DNA of 14,060 bases, from NCBI GenBank assembly GCA_052386775.1, contig JBQTJV010000160.1, positions 1-14,060 of the forward strand. Direction: 5' to 3'. This document shows positions 6,351 to 13,593 of this stretch, piece after piece. The stretch is from DSOT01 sp052386775. Its GTDB lineage: Bacteria > Pseudomonadota > Gammaproteobacteria > Burkholderiales > SG8-41. How positions within the stretch are numbered: position 1 is the stretch's first letter; every line of letters begins with the position of its first letter. The notes under the pieces were generated by a model. That model had not been told where the DNA came from. It worked only from the letters and a program-made list of their open reading frames with translations, and ran no database searches. A program made the position numbers and the translations under genes.

Positions 6351-7739
6351 ATGCCGGCCTTTGACGGCACCGCCGCCTATTTCTGGGGATTTCTCCTGCT
6401 CTACGGCTCGGTGATGTACGTGGTCTCGCCCCAGGCGCGGACGGTGTCGAGTTTTTTCGGCGGCACGGACGAATCCGGCAAGCCCGCGACCGAGTGGGCG
6501 TTGATGTGCAGCATCTTCATCAGCTGGATCTTCGCCAAATCGGTGACCAACGCGGCGAATCTGGGCGCGAGTTTTGGCGTGGTGGGCGGCCTCGCGTACG
6601 CGACCTACTGGTTGTCCATCCCGGTGGCAGGGATGGTCATCTACTGGCTGCGGACGCGCCATGGTGCGACCGGCCTCGTCGCTTTTCTGGTATCCAAGTA
6701 CGGACGGCTCGCTGCCCTGGCGTTCAGCCTGGCCATCCTGATCCGGCTCTACAACGAGGTATGGAGCAACACCGCCGTCGTGGGCGCCTATTACGGCAAC
6801 AGCGGCCAGTGGACCTTCATCGTGGCGGCCCTCTTGTTCACCGCCGTGACGCTCCTCTACAGCATGAAGGGCGGGCTGCGCAGCTCCATCTTCACCGACG
6901 TGATCCAGGCCGTGCTGTTCGTGGTCGCGATCAGCGTCGTGTTGTTCATCATCGTACCCAGGCATGGTCTGGGCACGCTGCTGCAGAGCGGCGAATTCAC
7001 CCTGGCGACGGGAGTCGACCTGGTGCTGGTCGCGCTGGTGCAGGTGTTGTCCTATCCTTTCCATGATCCGGTGCTCACCGACCGCGGCTTCATCACCGAG
7101 GAGAAGAAGATGTTGCGCGCGATGATCATCGCCGGCGTGCTCGGGTTCATCGCCATCTTCGCGTTCAGCCTGGTCGGCGTGCATGGGCGCATCGAGGGAT
7201 TGCCACTCGGAGACAACATGCCGGGCGCCGTCGCGCTCGCCTTCGGCGTCGTGCCTTATCTGCTGATGACCGTTCTGATGATCATGGCGGCGGGCTCGAC
7301 GCTCGATTCAACCTTTTCCTCGGTGGCGAAATCGGTCGGTCGCGAGCTGCCGCTGCTCGCCGGCCGGCAGCCGGGCGCGCGTTCCATCCTGGTCGGCATG
7401 TGGACGATGATCGCCATGGCGGCGCTGGGCAATATCCCCATGATCGCCGGTACGGACATACTGAAGGCGACCACCATCAGCGGCACCATGGTCATGGGCC
7501 TCGCGCCCATCTTCCTGCTTTCGCCGCTGGTGCGGTATTCGCCGTGGAGCTTCCATCTCGCCTTCTGGCCTGGCGTCGCGCTCGGCGTGGCGCTGGCGCT
7601 CGGGGCGGTACCTCAGTCCTGGGCGATCGGCACCGGCCGCTACGCCCTGCTGCTCGGCACGAATCTTTACGGGCTGGCGATATGCTGCGCGGGATTTTTC
7701 CTCCCGCTCGCGTGGCAGCGCCTGCGGCATCGGGGCTGA
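6351..7739 (+). CDS. Sodium:solute symporter (SSS/SLC5) family transporter
   Basis: 462-residue polytopic inner-membrane protein with about 12-13 hydrophobic segments. The SSS hallmark is clear: LLYSMKGGLRSSIFTDVIQAVLF at about 168-190, the 'Y-x-x-x-GG-l-x-s-x-x-x-TD-x-x-Q' signature of PutP-like sodium symporters. Other family-like stretches are TNAANLG (66-72), RLYNEVWSNTAVVGAYYG and MAAGSTLDSTFSSVAKS. The frame stays open 73 codons upstream inside arsS, but the ATG at 6351, 2 nt after the arsS stop, begins MPAFDGTAAYFWGFLLLYGSV and leads directly into the first membrane helix. It is tightly packed between arsS and the phosphoesterase-like gene. Substrate is unknown; by context it may carry the substrate or product of the ArsS pathway. 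SSS proteins move sugars, amino acids, nucleosides and organic anions, so a sugar- or nucleoside-like cargo is plausible (inference). Confidence 0.85.
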   Translation: MPAFDGTAAYFWGFLLLYGSVMYVVSPQARTVSSFFGGTDESGKPATEWALMCSIFISWIFAKSVTNAANLGASFGVVGGLAYATYWLSIPVAGMVIYWLRTRHGATGLVAFLVSKYGRLAALAFSLAILIRLYNEVWSNTAVVGAYYGNSGQWTFIVAALLFTAVTLLYSMKGGLRSSIFTDVIQAVLFVVAISVVLFIIVPRHGLGTLLQSGEFTLATGVDLVLVALVQVLSYPFHDPVLTDRGFITEEKKMLRAMIIAGVLGFIAIFAFSLVGVHGRIEGLPLGDNMPGAVALAFGVVPYLLMTVLMIMAAGSTLDSTFSSVAKSVGRELPLLAGRQPGARSILVGMWTMIAMAALGNIPMIAGTDILKATTISGTMVMGLAPIFLLSPLVRYSPWSFHLAFWPGVALGVALALGAVPQSWAIGTGRYALLLGTNLYGLAICCAGFFLPLAWQRLRHRG

Positions 7740-7742
7740 CGC

Positions 7743-8738
7743 GTGCAGCCCGGTCGCAGCTGTCCGCTGCACTACCGAACCTCCCCGGCGCGGCTCGCCG
7801 GCGAGGCCGACCTGGCGGCCGATACGCTTTACATCGCCGGCGGTCTCTACGGCAACCTGCCCGCGCTCGAAGCGCTGCTCGACATGGCCGCGCGCGAGCG
7901 CGGCTCTGCGACACTCATCTTCAACGGCGATTTCAACTGGTTCGACGTCGATGCGGAGACCTACTCGGCGATAAACCACGAAGTGCTGCGACATGTCGCG
8001 CTACGCGGGAATGTCGAGACGGAGATCGCCGGGGACGATCCCGCCGCCGGCTGCGGGTGCGCCTATCCCGAATCGGTAACTGACGCAGAAGTTCAGCGCT
8101 CGAACGAAATCACGGAGCAGCTGCGAGCAACGGCACGGCGCTTTCCGCTATTGCGTGCGCATCTTGCCCGGCTGCCGATGCAGCTGACCGCGATGGTCGG
8201 CGGAATGCGCGTAGGCATAGTGCACGGCGATGCGCACTCGCTTGCCGGCTGGCGCTATGCCGAGGAAGCCCTGCGGGGAGAAGAAGCGCAGGCGGCACTT
8301 GCGGACGATTTCACCCAATCGGGATGCCGCGTTATCGCGAGCAGCCACACCTGCCTGCCGGTCGCCGTCGATTGCGCCACGGCGCATGGGCGCTGCGTGC
8401 TGATCAACAACGGCGCGGCCGGCATGCCGAACTTCACCGACACCCGCCATGGCGTGATCACGCGTGTTGCGCTGGCGGCGGCGACGCATGTCGCGCCGCT
8501 TTATGCCACCCGACTGGAGCGGGTGGTCATAGAAGCGCTGCCGCTGCGCTACGATCACGACCGCTGGGTACGCAGCTTTCTGCGAGACTGGCCGGCCGGG
8601 ACGCCGGCTCACCGGTCCTACTTCCGGCGCATCAGTCACGGACCGCCCTACCGGCTTGGCGATGCCGCCCGCTGGCGCATCGACGCTCGTGATAGCCACG
8701 AAAACATGCAAGACCTAACCGCGCGAGTCGGCCCATGA
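7743..8738 (+). CDS. Metallophosphoesterase-like (calcineurin-fold) protein with altered metal-site motifs
   Basis: 331-residue soluble protein with motifs in metallophosphoesterase order but with substitutions. Position 1 reads GGLYGNLPAL (33-42), where the family has D-x-H-GN; position 2 is FNGDFNWFD (60-68, GD present); position 3 is RGNVETE (88-94, GN-x-E in place of GNH-[DE]); position 4 is VHGD (160-163); position 5 is SSHTC (200-204, in place of GHTH). An unusual GCGCAYP segment (103-109) follows motif 3. The fold and motif order support the call, but the lost first Asp/His and other His residues leave catalysis uncertain. I recall similar proteins near TIGR04282/TIGR04283 genes, but the name is not established. 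It begins with GTG 3 nt after the symporter stop, with GGGG 7 nt ahead, and its stop overlaps the next start (ATGA). Role inferred: dephosphorylation or binding of a phosphorylated nucleoside/sugar intermediate. Confidence 0.7.
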   Translation: MQPGRSCPLHYRTSPARLAGEADLAADTLYIAGGLYGNLPALEALLDMAARERGSATLIFNGDFNWFDVDAETYSAINHEVLRHVALRGNVETEIAGDDPAAGCGCAYPESVTDAEVQRSNEITEQLRATARRFPLLRAHLARLPMQLTAMVGGMRVGIVHGDAHSLAGWRYAEEALRGEEAQAALADDFTQSGCRVIASSHTCLPVAVDCATAHGRCVLINNGAAGMPNFTDTRHGVITRVALAAATHVAPLYATRLERVVIEALPLRYDHDRWVRSFLRDWPAGTPAHRSYFRRISHGPPYRLGDAARWRIDARDSHENMQDLTARVGP

Positions 8739-10948
8739 CCAAAGCAAAGATCGTTCTGCTCACCGTGATTGGCGTGCTCCTCATCGCGTTCTTCGCGCTG
8801 GACCTGGGGCGCTACCTGTCTCTCGAATTCTTCACCTCTCAACAGGCCGCGATCCGGGCCCACGTGCAGGCCAACCCGGTCGAGTCCGCGCTGGTCTTTT
8901 TTCTGATCTATGTCGCCGTCACCGGACTGTCCCTGCCCGGCGCAGCCTTGATGACGCTGGTCGCCGGCGCCTTGTTCGGATTGCTGTGGGGCACCCTCAT
9001 CGTATCGTTTGCGTCGAGCGCGGGCGCAACGCTGGCGTTCCTGGTGTCCCGCTTCCTGCTTCGCGACTGGGTGCAGCGGAGATTCGGCGAGAAACTGAAG
9101 CCCATCAACGAGGGCGTTGCGAAGGAAGGCGCCTTCTACCTGTTCGCGCTGCGCCTGGTGCCGGCGTTTCCGTTCTTCGTCATCAACCTCGTCATGGCGT
9201 TGACGCCGATTCGCACCTGGACTTTCTACTGGGTAAGCCAGGTTGGCATGCTCGCCGGCACCATTGTGTTCGTTTACGCCGGCACCAAGCTCGGCGAGTT
9301 CCGGGTCTCTTTCGGCCTGCTGGCCGCACTGGCGCTGCTGGGTATCTTCCCGCTGCTCGCCAAGAAATCGCTTGAGGCGCTGAAAACGCGCAAAGTGCTC
9401 GCGCGCTGGCCGCGACCGGCCTCGTTCGATCGCAATCTCGTCGTCATCGGCGCCGGCTCGGCCGGGCTCGTAGCGGCCTATATCGCCGCGGCGGTCAAGG
9501 CCAAGGTGACGCTTGTTGAAAAGCACAAAATGGGCGGGGACTGCCTCAATACCGGATGCGTGCCTTCCAAGGCGCTGATCAAGACGGCCAAACTGCTCGC
9601 AACGCTGAAACATGCACGCGACCTGGGACTCAGGAGCGCAACCGTCGATTTCGATTTCGCGGACGTCATGGAGCGCGTGCAGCGCGTGATCCGTACCGTC
9701 GAACCGCACGATTCCGTTGCCCGGTACAGCGCGCTCGGCGTCGAATGCGTCCAGGGCGAGGCGCGCATCACTTCGCCCTACGCTGTCGAAGTGCACACGC
9801 CTTCCGGAAAGCGCACGTTGACCACACGGGCCATCGTGATCGCCGCCGGCGCGCGCCCGTTGGTGCCGCCGATCCCCGGCATCGAGGACGTGGGCTATGT
9901 CACCTCGGACACCGTGTGGGAGCTGCGATCGCTGCCGAAGCGGCTGGTAGTTCTCGGCGGCGGGCCGATCGGTTCAGAGCTCACGCAGTGCTTTGCGCGG
10001 CTCGGCGCCAGCGTCACGCAGGTCGAAATGCTGCCGCGGATCCTGATACGGGAAGATCCGGAGATATCCGACATGGTGGCGCGCCAGTTTCGCAGTGAAG
10101 GCATCAGCGTGCTGACGGATCACAAGGCGAAGCGATTCGTGATCGAGAACGGCGAGAAGGTGCTGATCTGCGAATCCGCCGGCGCAGAAGTGCGCGTGCC
10201 GTTCGATACCCTGCTGTGCGCGGTGGGGCGCGTCGCCAACACCCAGGGCTACGGGCTGGAGACGCTCGGCATCCCGGTCACGCGCTCGCGAACCGTGGAA
10301 GTGAACGAGTTCATGCAGACGCTCTATCCCAATGTCTATGCATGCGGAGACGTGGCGGGACCGTATCAGTTCACCCATACCGCGGCGCATACCGCGTGGT
10401 ATGCAACGGTCAACGCGTTGTTCGGCCGCTTCCGCACGTTTCGCGCCGACTTTTCGGTCATACCGTGGGCCACGTTCACCGATCCCGAAGTCGCCCGTGT
10501 GGGACTGAACGAAACCGAGGCGCGGGAAAAGAACATTCCGCATGAAGTCACGACCTACGATATCGGCGACCTCGACCGCGCGATCGCGGACGAAACGGCG
10601 CGGGGACTGGTGAAGGTGCTCACCGTGCCGGGGCGGGACCGCATACTGGGCGCCACGATCGCCGGCGAGCATGCGGGCGATCTCATCATCGAGTTCGTCT
10701 CCGCCATGCGCCACGGCATCGGCCTCAACAAGATACTCGGCACCATACACATCTATCCGACGCTTGCCGAAGCGAACAAATATGCAGCCGGCGCGTGGAA
10801 ACGCTCTGCGGTCACGCGCGGCCAGCTCGCCTTCGCCGAGGCCTTCCACGAGTGGATGCGCGGCACGGGAGGGATGCCCGCCGTGTTGAACCGGCTCATG
10901 CGCCTGCCGCAAGACCGCGAGCGCGCGTTCCAGTCCGAGCCGCACTGA
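8735..10948 (+). CDS. Fusion of VTT/DedA (TVP38-like) membrane domain and FAD-dependent pyridine nucleotide-disulfide oxidoreductase
   Basis: A 737-residue two-part protein. Residues 1-215 are a VTT (SNARE-associated/TVP38/DedA) domain: an N-terminal helix (about 5-22), LSLPGAALMTLVAGALFG (65-82), and FALRLVPAFPFFVINLVMALTPI (137-159). Residues 232-710 are a class I flavoprotein disulfide reductase: FAD site VVIGAGSAGL (236-245), redox pair Cys270/Cys275 in GGDCLNTGCVPSKAL, NAD(P) site VVLGGGPIGSE, second FAD motif YACGDVAG, and a dimerisation end with HIYPTLAEANK, whose His and Glu match the catalytic dyad of lipoamide dehydrogenase. No heavy-metal-binding domain and no C-terminal vicinal Cys pair are present, so MerA is not supported. 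The start overlaps the previous stop by 4 nt (ATGA). The predicted enzyme tethers NAD(P)H-driven dithiol/disulfide chemistry to the inner membrane; its substrate is unknown, and reduction of a thiol-bound metalloid intermediate is one possibility. Confidence 0.9.
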   Translation: MTKAKIVLLTVIGVLLIAFFALDLGRYLSLEFFTSQQAAIRAHVQANPVESALVFFLIYVAVTGLSLPGAALMTLVAGALFGLLWGTLIVSFASSAGATLAFLVSRFLLRDWVQRRFGEKLKPINEGVAKEGAFYLFALRLVPAFPFFVINLVMALTPIRTWTFYWVSQVGMLAGTIVFVYAGTKLGEFRVSFGLLAALALLGIFPLLAKKSLEALKTRKVLARWPRPASFDRNLVVIGAGSAGLVAAYIAAAVKAKVTLVEKHKMGGDCLNTGCVPSKALIKTAKLLATLKHARDLGLRSATVDFDFADVMERVQRVIRTVEPHDSVARYSALGVECVQGEARITSPYAVEVHTPSGKRTLTTRAIVIAAGARPLVPPIPGIEDVGYVTSDTVWELRSLPKRLVVLGGGPIGSELTQCFARLGASVTQVEMLPRILIREDPEISDMVARQFRSEGISVLTDHKAKRFVIENGEKVLICESAGAEVRVPFDTLLCAVGRVANTQGYGLETLGIPVTRSRTVEVNEFMQTLYPNVYACGDVAGPYQFTHTAAHTAWYATVNALFGRFRTFRADFSVIPWATFTDPEVARVGLNETEAREKNIPHEVTTYDIGDLDRAIADETARGLVKVLTVPGRDRILGATIAGEHAGDLIIEFVSAMRHGIGLNKILGTIHIYPTLAEANKYAAGAWKRSAVTRGQLAFAEAFHEWMRGTGGMPAVLNRLMRLPQDRERAFQSEPH

Positions 10949-10981
10949 ACGCCGGCTGACGACGAACTGCATTCACCTCCC

Positions 10982-11686
10982 GTGTCGCTTTCGGTCATCA
11001 TTCCGTGCCTCAACGAAGCGGACCGCATCGCGCAAACGCTCGCCAGCCTGCGACCGCTCCGGGAACGCGGGTCGGAAGTGATCGTGGTGGACGGCGGCAG
11101 CAGCGACGCCACCGTGGAACGGGCGCGGCCGCTTGCCGATCGTGTACTCGCCGCCCCGCGGGGACGGGCGCTGCAGATGAATGCAGGAGCGGCACAGGCC
11201 GGCGGCGGCATACTGCTTTTTCTCCACGCCGATTGCACCCTGCCGGCCGAGGCGGACGGCCTGATCATCGACGGCCTGCATCGCTCGCGCAAGCGCTGGG
11301 GCCGCTTCGACGTCCGGCTGGGCGGCCGCTCGCCCTTGCTGCGGACCGTCGAGACCTCGATGAATGTGCGCTCGCGCCTGACCGGCATCGCAACCGGCGA
11401 TCAGGGCCTGTTCGTAACGCGCTCCCTGTTCGATGCGGTGGGGCGGTTTCCCGAGATCGCGCTGATGGAAGACGTCGAACTGTCGCGGCGGCTCAAGCGC
11501 TACGGACGGCCGCTGTGCCTGCGTCATCGCATCGACGTATCGGCGCGGCGCTGGGAGACTCATGGCGTGCTGCGTACCATACTTCTGATGTGGCGCCTGA
11601 GATTCGCGTATTGGCTCGGCGCCGACCCCGATGCGCTCGCACTGCGCTATGCCCCGCACCGAAAACACGTGCCTGATCGTCTTTAG
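10982..11686 (+). CDS. GT2 glycosyltransferase, TIGR04283 type (rSAM/selenodomain-associated transferase 2)
   Basis: 234-residue GT-A fold transferase. LSVIIPCLNEADRIAQTL (3-20), VVDGGSSDAT (35-44), FLHADCTLP (80-88; HAD is the metal/nucleotide-sugar site), TGDQGLFV (138-145) and LMEDVELSRRLKRYG (161-175) give the classic motif order of small GT2 enzymes; the length and the 'NEA', 'GRALQMNAGA' and 'GDQG' forms are those of TIGR04283. The family is repeatedly found with ArsS and TIGR04282, but the donor and acceptor are not established. GTG at 10982 is chosen because the motif begins two residues in. The 33-nt gap before it has no Shine-Dalgarno sequence. The 3' end overlaps the next gene by 38 nt. 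Confidence 0.88.
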   Translation: MSLSVIIPCLNEADRIAQTLASLRPLRERGSEVIVVDGGSSDATVERARPLADRVLAAPRGRALQMNAGAAQAGGGILLFLHADCTLPAEADGLIIDGLHRSRKRWGRFDVRLGGRSPLLRTVETSMNVRSRLTGIATGDQGLFVTRSLFDAVGRFPEIALMEDVELSRRLKRYGRPLCLRHRIDVSARRWETHGVLRTILLMWRLRFAYWLGADPDALALRYAPHRKHVPDRL

Positions 11687-12302
11687 CAGGAAACCCAGTC
11701 CGGGGCGTGTAAAGACGCGGCTCATCCCGCTGCTCGGTGCGGATGGTGCCGCCGCACTGCACATCCGTCTCATCGAGCGCACGCTGGCGACGGCGCGCGC
11801 CAGCGCGATCGGGCGGACGGAACTTCATTGCGCCCCCGATTGCCACGACCCCTTTTTTTCCGACTGCGCCCGCCGTTACGGTGTGGCGCTCGCGTCGCAG
11901 GCACAAGGCGACCTCGGCGCGCGGATGGGCTTTGCGCTGGAGCAGGCGCTGGCAGCGAACCGTCACGCGATATTGATCGGAACCGATTGTGCGGTATTGA
12001 CCGCGCGCCATCTGCACGAGGCGCGCCAGGCCTTGGAAGCAGGGCTCGATGCCGTACTCGTGCCCGCCGAGGACGGAGGCTATGCGCTGATCGGACTCAA
12101 CCGCTGCGATCACCGGCTTTTTGCGGATATCGCGTGGGGCGGCGATACCGTGATGAACCAAACGCGAATCCGCCTCTCCGAGTTGGGATGGCGGTGGCAC
12201 GAACTGCAGACCCTGTGGGACGTCGACCGCCCGGAAGACTATCGGCGGCTCCTTGCGATGCGTTTGATCGACCCCATATCGGATTCGGATAGTCCTGCAT
12301 AA
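11649..12302 (+). CDS. TIGR04282/DUF2064 CofC-like nucleotidyltransferase-fold protein (arsenosugar biosynthesis-associated transferase 1)
   Basis: 217-residue GT-A/nucleotidyltransferase-fold protein. Motifs: VFSRKPSPGRVKTRL (11-25), QGDLGARM (86-93), IGTDCAVL (110-117), EDGGYALIGL (141-150) and TLWDVDRPEDY (188-198), all diagnostic of DUF2064. Most relatives have GTDCP; here Pro is replaced by Ala. The family is annotated as arsenosugar biosynthesis-associated because of its gene context with ArsS; the reaction is unknown and could be transfer of a nucleotide or glycosyl group. The ATG at 11649 (MPRTENTCLIVF) puts the core at the usual distance; an in-frame ATG at 11631 would add six residues. 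Either overlaps the GT2 gene, implying coupling. It is the last gene of the plus-strand operon. Confidence 0.87.
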   Translation: MPRTENTCLIVFSRKPSPGRVKTRLIPLLGADGAAALHIRLIERTLATARASAIGRTELHCAPDCHDPFFSDCARRYGVALASQAQGDLGARMGFALEQALAANRHAILIGTDCAVLTARHLHEARQALEAGLDAVLVPAEDGGYALIGLNRCDHRLFADIAWGGDTVMNQTRIRLSELGWRWHELQTLWDVDRPEDYRRLLAMRLIDPISDSDSPA

Positions 12303-12360
12303 ACGGGCAGTTAGTCGTGCAGCCGCGCACGGAACCGCGTGCCGGCCGCGCAAAATTTCG

Positions 12361-12389
12361 TTGCCTTTTTCACCGGGTTCGGGAAGAAT
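12361..12389 (+). promoter_or_regulatory. Candidate promoter of the Rieske oxygenase gene
   Basis: TTGCCT (12361-12366) and AAGAAT (12384-12389) are spaced by 17 nt, each matching the sigma-70 consensus at four of six positions, in the 176-nt gap before the oxygenase gene. A 10-nt word, TTTTCAGGGG, is repeated at 12399-12408 and 12453-12462 downstream, possibly a regulator site. The gap also contains short CGTGC/GCACG/CGTGC arms (12316-12342) that could form two alternative small hairpins. Confidence 0.3.
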
Positions 12390-12478
12390 AGCGCCTCTTT
12401 TTCAGGGGCTTACCGATTCATGTTCGCGAAGCGACGCCGACGACCACATTAATTTTCAGGGGTAAAGACCTTTTCTGC

Positions 12479-13582
12479 ATGTCCGACCTTTCTACGCTTT
12501 CGGTACTCGACACCGCTTCCACGCAGCTTCCCGTCCACTGGTATTTCGATTCCCGCATTTACGAGCTAGAGAAACGCCTGCTGTTCGATGCCGGTCCCGG
12601 CTACATCGGTCACGAGCTGATGGTACCGAACACGGGCGACTACCAAGCGCTCGACTGGCTGGGCCATTCCAAGGCGCTGGTGCGCAACCCCAACGGAACC
12701 GAACTGCTGTCCAACGTGTGCCGTCACCGGCAGGCCGTGATCCTGAAAGGGCGCGGCAACGCTCGCAGCATCGTTTGCCCGCTCCACCGCTGGACGTACG
12801 ATCTGGAAGGCAAGCTGCTCGGGGCGCCGCATTTTCCCGGCAATCCGTGTCTTGATCTCGCGAAATCGCCGCTGACGGCGTGGAATGGACTGCTTTTCGC
12901 GGGTCGCCGTAACGTGGCTCGCGACTTGGGTACGCTGGGGGTCGCACGGGATCTCGATTTCTCCGGTTTCATGTTCGACCGCATCGAAGTCGACGAATAC
13001 GCGTGCAACTGGAAAACCTTCATCGAGGTGTACCTCGAGGACTACCACGTCGAGCCTTTCCATCCCGGGCTGGGCAACTTCGTCAACGTCTCCGATCTCC
13101 GGTGGGAATTCGGCGACTGGTACAGCGTGCAGACGTGCGGCGTCAACCGTGCACTCAAGCGGCCGGGGAGCGCGGTGTACCGGCGCTGGCACGACGAGGT
13201 CCTGCGTTATGGCGAAGGCAATATGCCGAATCAGGGGGCGATCTGGCTCACCTATTTCCCCAACATCATGGTGGAGTGGTATCCCCATTCGCTGGTGGTG
13301 AGCACCATCATTCCGCGCGGCCCGGAGGCCTGTACCAACGTGGTGGAATTCTATTACCCGGAAGATATCGCGCTGTTCGAACGGGAATTCGTCGAGGCAG
13401 AGCAGGCCGCCTACCGGGAGACCGCCCTCGAAGACGCGGAGATCTGCACCCGCATGACCGAAGGGCGCAGAGCGCTGATGCAGCAGGGGTTGAACGAAAC
13501 GGGGCCATACCAGTCGCCGCTCGAGGACGGCATGGCGCACTTCCACGCATTCGTGCGGCGGCAGATCGAGCCGCACATCTGA
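12479..13582 (+). CDS. Rieske [2Fe-2S] non-heme iron aromatic-ring-hydroxylating oxygenase, alpha subunit
   Basis: 367-residue terminal oxygenase. The Rieske centre ligands are Cys81, His83, Cys100 and His103 in CRHRQAVIL and CPLHRWTYDLEGKLLG. The catalytic domain has NWKTFIEVYLEDYHVEPFHPGL (177-198) with iron ligands His190 and His195; the third ligand is probably Asp320 in LEDAEICTRM. The electron-bridging position, three residues before His190, is Glu187, as in CntA/YeaW-type carnitine oxygenases, where naphthalene dioxygenase has Asp. The Rieske motif has Gln84-preceding Arg context CRHRQA where CxHRG is usual. Such proteins oxygenate an organic substrate using electrons from a separate reductase; none is encoded nearby. 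Its own spacing (176 nt from the previous gene) suggests a separate transcription unit that includes the following sulfurtransferase gene 11 nt downstream. The ATG at 12479 has only a distant AGGGG upstream. Substrate unknown. Confidence 0.9.
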   Translation: MSDLSTLSVLDTASTQLPVHWYFDSRIYELEKRLLFDAGPGYIGHELMVPNTGDYQALDWLGHSKALVRNPNGTELLSNVCRHRQAVILKGRGNARSIVCPLHRWTYDLEGKLLGAPHFPGNPCLDLAKSPLTAWNGLLFAGRRNVARDLGTLGVARDLDFSGFMFDRIEVDEYACNWKTFIEVYLEDYHVEPFHPGLGNFVNVSDLRWEFGDWYSVQTCGVNRALKRPGSAVYRRWHDEVLRYGEGNMPNQGAIWLTYFPNIMVEWYPHSLVVSTIIPRGPEACTNVVEFYYPEDIALFEREFVEAEQAAYRETALEDAEICTRMTEGRRALMQQGLNETGPYQSPLEDGMAHFHAFVRRQIEPHI

Positions 13583-13593
13583 CGAGCGGCTTC

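Noticed and set aside
8735..10948. Mercuric reductase (merA)
   Set aside because: The redox CxxxxC is shared by all lipoamide-dehydrogenase-like enzymes; the heavy-metal-binding domain and the C-terminal vicinal Cys pair are absent, and the His/Glu dyad is retained.
8648..10972. Minus-strand open frames of 382 and 332 codons opposite the VTT-oxidoreductase fusion, the second preceded by GGAGGTG
   Set aside because: The GGAGGTG is only a couple of bases from the ATG, too close for efficient initiation, and both products look like GC-rich antisense translations without domains.
12316..12342. Intrinsic terminator after the TIGR04282 gene
   Set aside because: Stems are only 5 bp and no T-tract follows, so it is not called as a terminator.
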